In this document: positions 1 through 6,087 of the stretch, one piece after another | Layout: each line of letters opens with the position of its first letter | Numbering within the stretch: the stretch's first letter is position 1 | From: Bacillota bacterium | GTDB taxonomy: Bacteria; Bacillota; Clostridia; Acetivibrionales; DTU013 | Length of the DNA stretch: 6,423 nucleotides | Assembly: GCA_023415815.1 (NCBI GenBank) | Contig: JAEZJL010000452.1 | Coordinates: forward strand, 1-6,423 | Reading direction: 5' to 3' | Made by a program: the position numbers and the translations under genes | Notes under the pieces: generated by a model | The model's database searches: none | Seen by the model: the letters and a program-made list of their open reading frames with translations, nothing else | What the model was told of the DNA's origin: nothing

Positions 1-816
1 GCCATGAAAGGCTGTGACTACGTATTAAGCGTGGCATCACCTGTCTTTATGACGGTACCGAAAGATGAAAATGAAGCGATGCGGCCTGCTGCGCAGGGCA
101 TAGTCCGTATACTGAAAGCAGCTCGGAATGCGGGTGTAAAGCGTGTGGTAATGACTTCTAATTTTGGCGCGGTTGGATTCAGCAATAAAAATCCGGCTAC
201 CGCCACAACAGAGGCAGACTGGACAGACCCAAAAGAAAAAGGTTTATCGGTTTACGAAAAATCAAAACTATTGGCGGAACATGCCGCTTGGGATTTCATT
301 AAGAAAGAAGGCGGCAATTTAGAATTTGCTGCCATCAATCCCGTCGCTATTTGGGGACCTGCTTTAAGTGCTCACATCTCAGGTAGTTTCGGGATTCTGG
401 AGCATTTATTGGACGGTTCTATGAAGGCGCTTCCCAATATTTCCTTAAATATTGTTGATGTCCGGGACGTGGCTGATTTGCATATTCGTGCAATGACAAA
501 TCCTAACGCAAACGGACAACGCTTTATAGCATCTGCAGACGGTCAGATATCCCTGCCCGAAATTGCGGCATTGTTAAGAAATAAAAAACCCGACGCTGCA
601 AAAAAAATTTCAAAAAGAACAATACCGGATGTGTTTCTTTATTTAGCGGCCTTATTTAATAAGCAGGCAAAAGAAGCAGCTCTATTTTTAAGGATGAGCC
701 GCAATGTGAGTAATGAAAAGGCAAAGAAGATGTTAGGTTGGATGCCGATTGCAAATAATGAAGAAGTGATTCTTGCCTCAATTGACAGTATGATTAAGTT
801 CGAAATTATCAAATGA
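1..816 (+). CDS. NAD(P)-dependent extended SDR oxidoreductase (dihydroflavonol-4-reductase/aldehyde reductase-like), 5'-truncated by window
   Basis: This is the C-terminal part of an extended short-chain dehydrogenase/reductase, which would reduce an aldehyde or ketone with NAD(P)H in the cytoplasm. The frame is open from base 1 and the Rossmann GxxGxxG motif is absent, so the Met at base 4 is probably internal; family members are about 330-350 residues. Counting that Met as 1, the sequence begins with the post-Rossmann motif GCDYVLSVASPV, typical of DFR-like reductases. The strand before the active site is VKRVVMTSN (Thr51-Ser52), and the catalytic YxxxK is YEKSK (Tyr84, Lys88). NPVAIWGP and DVRDVADLHIRAM are the usual substrate-lobe motifs, and NEKAKKMLGWMP is the usual C-terminal motif. 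Base composition is more AT-rich than in the downstream genes (A runs around 598-620), which suggests a different ancestry. The family assignment is firm; the substrate is unknown. Confidence 0.88.
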   Translation, partial: AMKGCDYVLSVASPVFMTVPKDENEAMRPAAQGIVRILKAARNAGVKRVVMTSNFGAVGFSNKNPATATTEADWTDPKEKGLSVYEKSKLLAEHAAWDFIKKEGGNLEFAAINPVAIWGPALSAHISGSFGILEHLLDGSMKALPNISLNIVDVRDVADLHIRAMTNPNANGQRFIASADGQISLPEIAALLRNKKPDAAKKISKRTIPDVFLYLAALFNKQAKEAALFLRMSRNVSNEKAKKMLGWMPIANNEEVILASIDSMIKFEIIK

Positions 817-1057
817 GGCAAACTCTATTTATACAGGGAGGCGCCAGTTCCGTGCGGGGGTAAGCTCCGGTACATCCCAGGGTATGCGGGGAGGGCTGCG
901 CGACCCTGCATAAAATGACCGGAGGCCCATTGTACACGCCTGTTAATTGTTATAAAATATTGCATATGGCAATCAGGTAAAAAGATTTATGATACAGGTA
1001 AAATGCATTTTCTGTTAGCTCGTTTTTATCATATATAACTGATTCTAGGGGTGGACT
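817..1057. other. Intergenic region with GC-rich structured segment followed by AT-rich leader
   Basis: This 241-base gap has two parts. Bases 836-941 are GC-rich and contain nested complementary segments, described separately. Bases 942-1040 are AT-rich and presumably hold the promoter of the next gene. Weak sigma-A-like elements are TTGTAC (930-935) and TAAAAT (953-958) with 17-base spacing, and a CATATATAA box lies at 1030-1038 close to the start codon. None is strong enough to call alone. I see no convincing open frame on either strand and no T-tract terminator after the reductase gene. Confidence 0.5.
865..924. ncRNA. Candidate structured RNA element, family not recognised
   Basis: Two nested stems are visible. 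The outer stem is CTCCGG (865-870) with CCGGAG (919-924), 6 bp. The inner stem is TATGCGGGG (883-891) with CCCTGCATA (904-912), 9 bp including one G-U pair if read as plus-strand RNA, with a 12-base loop (892-903). A weaker closing helix AGGCG (839-843) with CGCCT (937-941) would enclose both. No U-tract follows, so it is not an ordinary terminator. It does not match any riboswitch consensus I can recall, nor a group II intron domain V. It could be a cis-regulatory leader, a small RNA, or a remnant of a mobile element. The strand is uncertain, although the G-U pair gives slight preference to plus. Confidence 0.3.
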
Positions 1058-2284
1058 ATGGGCAGCCTGCTTCCGGAGCTCGGATACAATGAGATCATAT
1101 CTGCTAAAATAGCCATAGACCTCAGAAGCTATATCGCCTCGAGGAATCCCGGCCTGCCTCCTTCTGCGCGCGCGGGTATATTCGCCGACGCCGTTAACAG
1201 GATCGTCGACGGCAGGCTGCCCCGCTTCAACGGAGACGTTGCCGGAGGCCTGAAGGAGCTGCTTTTCAGACAGGCCGCTGCCAAGCCGGTTTTTTCGATA
1301 GACTGCGCCGACGTGCTTATTGCCGCCGTGGGGCTGAAAACGCTGGGCTACGAGTTCCTCAGGGAGCTTAACGAATGGCTTTCAGCGGTGCTAAAAAGAG
1401 AGGTCGTAAGGGAAAGCCTTTTCGACCTTGTGATGCAGGCCCACAGGCTTATGGATTCCGCGCCCGGGGGCGATATCGGGCGTATTTTGAGCTCAGCCGA
1501 GCAAAACGGAGGCGGACTGAAATACGCCGGAGAGGAGCCCGGCTTTGCGGCAGATACTATGAACGAAGCTCCCGCGATTGTCACCGGAAGGGATTACGAT
1601 TCCGGTGAGGATGCGGAGGAGCATATACAGACTAAGGAGAGGACCGCCGGGAATAGCCCGGCCGGAAGCGCGCCGAATTGGCCTGAGCTTCCGGAATTAG
1701 TGAAAGCGGGCCTGCCTCTCGCTGGGTTTAAAAGGAACGCGGCGATGTCCGCATTTGCCGCGGCGGCGCTTGTTGTCATGCTCTTCGCCGGGAATATGCC
1801 GGGAGCGGCCTTAAACGTCGGCAGCTCCCGCGCTTCCGAAGTGTTTTCGGCAGCCATACAGGCTGACTCTTTGGTATACGCGGTAAAGAACCGGAAAACC
1901 GAAGACCTCTCCATAGCCCCCTCCGTATCCGAAAGAAGCGGCAGGAGGATGAAGGCCACGGCCTACGACCTTTCGTTCGGGAGCTGCGGGAAAAGACCGG
2001 GACATCCGCAATACGGCATTACGAGCTCGGGAACGAAGGCGGCGGCCGGAAGGACGGTCGCGGTCGACCCTGCGGTCATCCCCCTGGGGACCAGGCTGCT
2101 CATAAGCTTTCCCGGTGAATACAGCGAGCTTGACGGCGTCTATGTGGCGGAGGATACGGGCCGCCTGATAAAAGGGGACGCCATTGATATTTTCTTCGGC
2201 GAGGACAGAGAGGGCAGCAGGGAGATCTATGAGCGCGCAATGGAGTTCGGCGTCAGATATGTCGACGTCAGAGTGCTGAAATAA
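1058..2284 (+). CDS. Membrane-anchored 3D (Asp-Asp-Asp) domain cell-wall protein with novel N-terminal domain
   Basis: A 408-residue protein whose C-terminus is a 3D domain, the MltA-like double-psi barrel found in Firmicute resuscitation, germination and cell-wall proteins and thought to cleave peptidoglycan strands. Residues 298-407 carry the family marks: MKATAYD, GITSSGTKAAAGRTVAVDP, IPLGT, then AEDTG (Asp366), KGDAIDIF (Asp374, Asp377) and the closing FGVRYVDVRVL. Residues about 228-250 form the only hydrophobic segment, preceded by Lys-Arg, so the likely topology is N-terminus inside and 3D domain outside on a 45-residue stalk. Residues 1-135 are helical and unrecognised; 136-225 are a Gly/Glu/Pro-rich linker. 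Most 3D proteins instead begin with a signal peptide. The start is supported by AGGGG six bases upstream (1047-1051). Peptidoglycan hydrolase activity is inferred from the family. Confidence 0.87.
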   Translation: MGSLLPELGYNEIISAKIAIDLRSYIASRNPGLPPSARAGIFADAVNRIVDGRLPRFNGDVAGGLKELLFRQAAAKPVFSIDCADVLIAAVGLKTLGYEFLRELNEWLSAVLKREVVRESLFDLVMQAHRLMDSAPGGDIGRILSSAEQNGGGLKYAGEEPGFAADTMNEAPAIVTGRDYDSGEDAEEHIQTKERTAGNSPAGSAPNWPELPELVKAGLPLAGFKRNAAMSAFAAAALVVMLFAGNMPGAALNVGSSRASEVFSAAIQADSLVYAVKNRKTEDLSIAPSVSERSGRRMKATAYDLSFGSCGKRPGHPQYGITSSGTKAAAGRTVAVDPAVIPLGTRLLISFPGEYSELDGVYVAEDTGRLIKGDAIDIFFGEDREGSREIYERAMEFGVRYVDVRVLK

Positions 2285-2295
2285 AATACCCTTCT

Positions 2296-2338
2296 TTAAC
2301 CAATCGTTAACCTGTTTCTGGAATGCATGCAATATAAT
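2296..2338 (+). promoter_or_regulatory. Putative promoter of the lipoprotein gene, with small inverted repeat
   Basis: A perfect TATAAT lies at 2333-2338, 49 bases before the next start codon. No good -35 hexamer sits 17 bases upstream (ACCTGT at 2310-2315), so the call rests mainly on the -10 box. Just upstream is a 5-bp inverted repeat, TTAAC (2296-2300) with GTTAA (2306-2310), which could be an operator half-site pair. There is no clear terminator between the 3D gene and the lipoprotein gene, so read-through is also possible. Confidence 0.35.
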
Positions 2339-2387
2339 TCTTTATGTTAAGTCCAACCAAATTCCATCTATCAGAGGTGCGAAACAG

Positions 2388-4223
2388 ATGATAAAGCTGC
2401 TGCCCTGTTTGCTTGCCATTTCATTGCTGCTGGTCTCGTGCGGCGGCAGCGCCGGTACGGCCGGAGTCCGCCCTGACATGCCGGACATCCCCGAGCCTTC
2501 GGCGTCCGTACCTCTCGCCGCAGCCGTCCCGGAGGCCGAAGCTGCGGCCGAAGCGCCTGTCAGCCTGGATACGCTTGACATTGCAGGCGTCGAATTCAGC
2601 GATCTCGACCGCGGCGGGACCGCCAAATTCGTCTTCCCGGATCTTATTGAGGAATTCCGCAGCCTTATTTTGAACCAGACATACACGGCTCCTACAGGGG
2701 ATTGGGGGAAATACTATGAAGCAAGCCTCCTGGATAAGGACGGGCATGTCCTTCTCAAGCTTGTCCTTGGTGAAAAAAACGTATCCTTCGACAGGGGTGT
2801 GCGCATAGGCGGCAGCCTGTATGAAAAAGGCAAAATGTATGAATCCGACGAATGGCTGAATGAGTATATGTACCGGCTCCTGGAGGGCTATGTGCTTCAG
2901 CCGGCGCATCTGAAATATCCGGCCGGGATGAGGATACCGTCAGAATATTATAGCGTTGAGATGCTGAATAATGGAAGTACTGTGGTCAACAAATACGAGA
3001 CACTGGCCCGGCTCCATGCCTTTATAGACAAAAGCCTCGTGGACAGGGAGGTTGAAATAACCGGCAGCGAGCACCTCTACAGCGCCGGCGACGTACAGGC
3101 GGAGAAGGCGAGGCAGGACGGCGCCAGGGTGATCCGCATCACTTGTGCGTCACCCGATTCATTTATCAATATCAGCTCCGAAAACGCATATAACGGGATT
3201 ATCAGCTCCGGACCGCTCAGCCTGTACAGGGATGTCGGCAAGCCCGGCGTTTACAGGCTTGCGGCGGAAAGGGGCGTCCTGACCGTCAGGCTGGACGAGG
3301 CCTTCGACAGGGCCTTCGAGGAGCTTTTTGACAGCGACGCGAAAACAAGTGTCCGGCTGAAGGCCGGCGATGTCGAGAAGCTTTTGAGAGAGAAAAAGCC
3401 CTGGGTAACGGACTATATTTTCAGAAATCTGGGGATGGAGCAGTGGAATTCGAGACTGGACGACGTGTTGGAGAAAAAGAACGCCATGCTTGGCGGCGGC
3501 AGCCGTTATACGCTGCTCGGCTTAAAAAATTCCCACGGCCTGAGGCTGATGCTTTTCAACGGCAAAACCGGGGCCTTTGCCGATTATATCGATTTCGGGC
3601 GCTGGTATACCGGGACGGAATATACCATCGAGAGGGCGGGAGATTATGCCTGGATCGCAGGGAACACAAACCGCGGACACGGGACCGGGGAGAGTATAAA
3701 CACCCGGGAATGGTATACGGTTGACGGCAGCGGTAAAAAGCTTGCCTTAAGCATTCCCTACGACAGTTATATGGTAGGCCCTTATGGGGGCGCCTTATTG
3801 AAGGCGGACGCAATATGGCTCGAGAAGGACGGCCCGGTGAGACTGGAGGCGGATTACAGTGTCACAAGGGTGTACATTATGGACATTCCCGAAGCGGACG
3901 AGAACGGCTGGGTCAAGGTCACTGCCAGTAAGAAATTTGAATTTCCATGGGACGCCGGAGGACGTATATTCACCTCCGCCCTTCCGGTGAATGAGAGGGG
4001 ATATACGCAGATAGACGCCGAATGCCCTGAAATCACCGAAAAATGCGGCAATCTCCTTGAAAAAGAATACGATAGCCTGCTGGCAGGTATCGAGGCCATC
4101 AATTCAATCGACACAAAACCGCAAAGGGACATGAAGCTGGGAGCCTACGGGCAGTTCCTGAAGGACTGCCCCGACAGCGCAAAAAAAGCAGCCCTTCTGG
4201 AGCTGCTTTCGGAAAAACCGTAA
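2388..4223 (+). CDS. Large predicted lipoprotein of unknown function
   Basis: A 611-residue protein with a classical lipoprotein signal: a Lys near the N-terminus, a hydrophobic core and the lipobox LVSC, with Cys18 as the predicted lipidated residue. It should be anchored on the outer face of the cytoplasmic membrane. Residues 19-58 are a low-complexity Ala/Glu/Pro linker. Residues 59-315 are mixed and include TAKFVFPDLIEEFRSLIL. Residues 370-535 look beta-rich, with many aromatic strands and turns (RYTLLGL, YAWIAGNTNRGHG, KADAIWLEKDGP), and could form a propeller-like or jelly-roll fold. The last 60 residues look helical. I do not recognise the family and see no catalytic motif. The start is supported by AGAGGTG (2373-2379) eight bases before the ATG. 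The stop is 4 bases from the convergent tgl stop, and the last codons contain the terminator for the opposite strand. Confidence 0.85.
   Translation: MIKLLPCLLAISLLLVSCGGSAGTAGVRPDMPDIPEPSASVPLAAAVPEAEAAAEAPVSLDTLDIAGVEFSDLDRGGTAKFVFPDLIEEFRSLILNQTYTAPTGDWGKYYEASLLDKDGHVLLKLVLGEKNVSFDRGVRIGGSLYEKGKMYESDEWLNEYMYRLLEGYVLQPAHLKYPAGMRIPSEYYSVEMLNNGSTVVNKYETLARLHAFIDKSLVDREVEITGSEHLYSAGDVQAEKARQDGARVIRITCASPDSFINISSENAYNGIISSGPLSLYRDVGKPGVYRLAAERGVLTVRLDEAFDRAFEELFDSDAKTSVRLKAGDVEKLLREKKPWVTDYIFRNLGMEQWNSRLDDVLEKKNAMLGGGSRYTLLGLKNSHGLRLMLFNGKTGAFADYIDFGRWYTGTEYTIERAGDYAWIAGNTNRGHGTGESINTREWYTVDGSGKKLALSIPYDSYMVGPYGGALLKADAIWLEKDGPVRLEADYSVTRVYIMDIPEADENGWVKVTASKKFEFPWDAGGRIFTSALPVNERGYTQIDAECPEITEKCGNLLEKEYDSLLAGIEAINSIDTKPQRDMKLGAYGQFLKDCPDSAKKAALLELLSEKP
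4181..4209 (-). terminator. Rho-independent terminator of the tgl operon, embedded in the convergent lipoprotein gene
   Basis: Read on the minus strand, AAAGCAGC (4209-4202), a 9-base loop and GCTGCTTT (4192-4185) form a perfect 8-bp stem running into a seven-base T tract (4187-4181). It begins 18 bases after the tgl stop. On the plus strand only TTT follows the stem, so termination should be mainly one-directional. The whole signal lies within the last 15 codons of the lipoprotein gene. Confidence 0.8.
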
Positions 4224-4227
4224 TGCC

Positions 4228-5040
4228 TCAGCCGTGTTGACGGCGGGCCCTCAGGATATCCCGCCTGAAGGCCTGTATCGTACCCGTTGCAGGCGAGTAT
4301 ATACTGAAAAGCTCTTCGAAGTCGGGCAGGGTGGTGGAATTCATAAGGTAGGCGGAGGTCTCCGAGCCGGGGACCCTTTTCCTGTTCAGTATGCGTATTA
4401 TCGTCTCGGCGCTCCTTATCCCAAGGCCGTGGCCGTAAAATGTGCCGTCGCCGAGGTCAATGGCGTTCTCGCCCTGCCATTCCGGCGTCATCGGGTCCAC
4501 GTCCGGGTTTTTGAAATACCTGCAGTCGCCGGGCAGAAGCATGTCAGGGTTCCTGTCGGTGTATACCTCCAGCTTGTCGTCCGTATGCATCCAGTTCATG
4601 AGTATTATTTTAGGAAAGGTGCTGTCAAAAAGTTTGTCCTTGAAGACGTCCAGGACGGCCTTGTAGAATACGACCACGATGGCGGTCGCACACTCCGTCG
4701 AGTACTTCCGGCCGTTTCTGAATATATCCCTGATGCCGTCGGATGCCCTGATGCCGGTCTTAAGCCTGAAACCGCCGTTTCCCATGCGCTCCCAATAGTT
4801 TTCATTGCATTCCGATTCCCGGAAAATACTGAAGCGGATTCCGCCTCTATACAGCGCAACCGACGCGTCGATGATTCTCTTTCTCATTTCGAGCTCGAAG
4901 GACAGCTCCTCCATGGAGGAATACCTTCTGACATCCTCGCTGTCAGCCATCTTTTCCAGTATTTTTCTTTCCATGCCGCCCTCGGGAAATTTGAGCTTGA
5001 GCTCTTCGTATTTCATTGCTACGTTTCCTACATTGATCAT
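4228..5040 (-). CDS. tgl: Protein-glutamine gamma-glutamyltransferase (spore-coat transglutaminase)
   Basis: A 270-residue enzyme that forms epsilon-(gamma-glutamyl)lysine cross-links between proteins; in Bacillus subtilis Tgl cross-links spore-coat proteins in the late mother cell. The match to that family is clear by eye: residues 113-129 contain STECATAIVVVFYKA with nucleophile Cys117 (Cys116 in B. subtilis); residues 171-183 read GDCRYFKNPDVDP; residues 190-208 read GENAIDLGDGTFYGHGLGI, giving Glu191 and His204 with the same 13-residue spacing as B. subtilis Glu187 and His200. The start MINV resembles the B. subtilis N-terminus, which favours the Met at 5040 over the one eight codons downstream. 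The protein is about 25 residues longer than the 245-residue B. subtilis enzyme, ending in a basic tail (AFRRDILRARRQHG). It overlaps the upstream gene by 4 bases and is followed by a strong terminator. All catalytic residues are present. Confidence 0.95.
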   Translation of the reverse strand: MINVGNVAMKYEELKLKFPEGGMERKILEKMADSEDVRRYSSMEELSFELEMRKRIIDASVALYRGGIRFSIFRESECNENYWERMGNGGFRLKTGIRASDGIRDIFRNGRKYSTECATAIVVVFYKAVLDVFKDKLFDSTFPKIILMNWMHTDDKLEVYTDRNPDMLLPGDCRYFKNPDVDPMTPEWQGENAIDLGDGTFYGHGLGIRSAETIIRILNRKRVPGSETSAYLMNSTTLPDFEELFSIYSPATGTIQAFRRDILRARRQHG

Positions 5041-6050
5041 ACAGACCCCCCCATCATATCCGCCGCCAGCTTCAATTGCCTTTCAACGGGGAGATTTATC
5101 CAGGTGTTCCACTGATGGATATTTCTCCGGTATAAAAGATATGAACAGCTGGATAGCAGCTTTTTGCTGTCCTTATCCAGCTTGTTGAAGGAGCGGGCCC
5201 GAGAGCGGAGATTGTCGTCAGCGGTGCGGAGATAGCTTCCGTCCTCCGGGGATACGGGCCTGCATAGGTATCTGGCTTCGTATGAAATGTCGTAATGATG
5301 CGGAGCCCCTGTCTGGTGAAGGCTTTCGCCGGTATAGTAAAGGAACGGCTGATTCTCCTGCATCCAGTCCAGGGCCTGCATGTAAAGGGTCATGCCGTCG
5401 GCGCCGTTGTTGGCGGCTATCGGAGGAATGAAGCTCAGCAGACGCTTTGCCAGCTCGACGTCGCTGCTTTCGGCGGACAGCAGGCGGTTGGCGAGAAGGC
5501 TCAGGCTATATGTCGAGCGCGCCTCGAAAAAGGCCCATACGAGGTAGTGTATAAACAGGCCCTTTCTGTATCTGGTAAAAATCATTTCTTCTATCTGTTC
5601 AAGCAGCTCGGTGTTCCTGTAGGTCCGCGAGAGGAGTATGGCCGTCTGCTCCATTACCGTCTCGTAGCCGTCCGACAGGCCGTCTTCGGTATAGCCCGTG
5701 CCCAGTATCCATTTCAGCGCTGAAAGGGTATCCCCATCGCGGCTTTGCGTCAGGACGGCGATGTCTTCGGAATCCCTGGACTCAATGTCCTTTGTTATCC
5801 TGAGCGCCGTCCGGTTCCTTTCGCTCAGCTCCGCTCTCAGCCGCCCCCTGCGGGTGATGCTTTTAAGCTCGGGCAGCAGCACATACAGTGAGCAGTAATG
5901 AAGATTTTCGTCATTTATGAGCTCAACTGCCTTCTCATTATTGTTAGCAAATAAATCCCGGATGTAGTTTTTAAGACCGTCAATTCCGTTATTCTTTCTG
6001 ATATTGTCCAGGAAACAGATATCTCCCGGATTTGATACTCCTGCCGGCAT
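5037..6050 (-). CDS. Uncharacterised helical protein translationally coupled to Tgl
   Basis: A 337-residue protein that I do not recognise. It looks soluble and almost wholly alpha-helical, with no signal peptide, membrane segment or catalytic motif that I can identify. Repeated amphipathic helices (residues 105-210, for example ALKWILGTGY, TVMEQTAILLSRTY, HYLVWAFFEA, LSLLANRLLSAESS) suggest an alpha-solenoid-like fold. Residues 235-262 are aromatic- and His-rich (FLYYTGESLHQTGAPHHYD). The C-terminus has LLYRRNIHQWNTWINLPVERQ, a Trp-rich segment (residues 306-325). The start at 6050 has GGAGG six bases upstream. The gene overlaps tgl by four bases (stop TGA, start ATG), so the two proteins are probably made in fixed ratio. 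A spore-coat or cross-linking role is inferred from position only. The frame is also open for about 55 codons upstream but has no ATG, GTG or TTG there. Confidence 0.82.
   Translation of the reverse strand: MPAGVSNPGDICFLDNIRKNNGIDGLKNYIRDLFANNNEKAVELINDENLHYCSLYVLLPELKSITRRGRLRAELSERNRTALRITKDIESRDSEDIAVLTQSRDGDTLSALKWILGTGYTEDGLSDGYETVMEQTAILLSRTYRNTELLEQIEEMIFTRYRKGLFIHYLVWAFFEARSTYSLSLLANRLLSAESSDVELAKRLLSFIPPIAANNGADGMTLYMQALDWMQENQPFLYYTGESLHQTGAPHHYDISYEARYLCRPVSPEDGSYLRTADDNLRSRARSFNKLDKDSKKLLSSCSYLLYRRNIHQWNTWINLPVERQLKLAADMMGGSV
5041..5052 (-). promoter_or_regulatory. G7 tract: Shine-Dalgarno of tgl and possible slippery site
   Basis: Seven consecutive G on the minus strand (5052-5046) lie five bases before the tgl ATG, inside the last codons of the upstream gene. 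This is the only purine-rich SD-like sequence available, so it probably drives re-initiation at the ATGA overlap. The tract also reads G-GGG-GGG in phase with the upstream gene, beginning with the last base of an ATG codon. Confidence 0.6.
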
Positions 6051-6056
6051 ATGCCG
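6045..6056. promoter_or_regulatory. 12-bp perfect palindrome centred on the start codon of the helical gene
   Basis: CGGCATATGCCG is self-complementary and contains the minus-strand ATG start. A related palindrome, AGCATATGCT (6080-6089), lies with its centre 34 bases further upstream. Both share GCATATGC. They could be a pair of repressor half-operators or simply chance, as the core is short. Confidence 0.3.
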
Positions 6057-6078
6057 CCTCCAAATATTGCTCCTGGAA

Positions 6079-6087
6079 TAGCATATG
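6079..6087 (-). promoter_or_regulatory. Possible mother-cell sigma (SigK/SigE-type) -10 box for the tgl operon
   Basis: On the minus strand the sequence CATATGCTA fits the CATANNNTA -10 element of late mother-cell sigma factors, which control tgl in Bacillus subtilis. Transcription would start near 6072, leaving a leader of about 22 bases with the GGAGG, a sensible geometry. No clear -35 (AC-containing) element is seen at the expected distance, so the call is tentative. Confidence 0.3.

Noticed and set aside
851..924. Possible group II intron 5' end (GTGCG at 852-856) or intron remnant
   Set aside because: The rest does not follow an intron domain I, V or VI that I know, and no reverse transcriptase is present; five bases are not enough.
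1742..2284. Alternative internal start of the 3D protein near Met230 giving a normal signal peptide
   Set aside because: The upstream 229 codons form a continuous, coding-like frame with a good SD at its start, and no good SD precedes the internal Met.
1811..2332. A 173-codon minus-strand frame under the 3D-domain gene
   Set aside because: It is antisense to the conserved 3D domain; no motif or SD.
2421..2909. A 162-codon minus-strand frame under the lipoprotein gene
   Set aside because: Antisense to a frame with a lipobox and proper SD; its composition (Arg/Ala rich) is typical of a shadow frame.
4231..4244. GCCGT-GTTG-ACGGC hairpin as plus-strand terminator of the lipoprotein gene
   Set aside because: The stem is only 5 bp with no T tract, and it lies within the tgl coding sequence.
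4234..5115. A 293-codon plus-strand open frame antisense to tgl, longer than tgl itself
   Set aside because: The minus strand encodes all Tgl active-site motifs; the plus frame has no recognisable motif, no SD, and is open because of GC-rich codon third positions.
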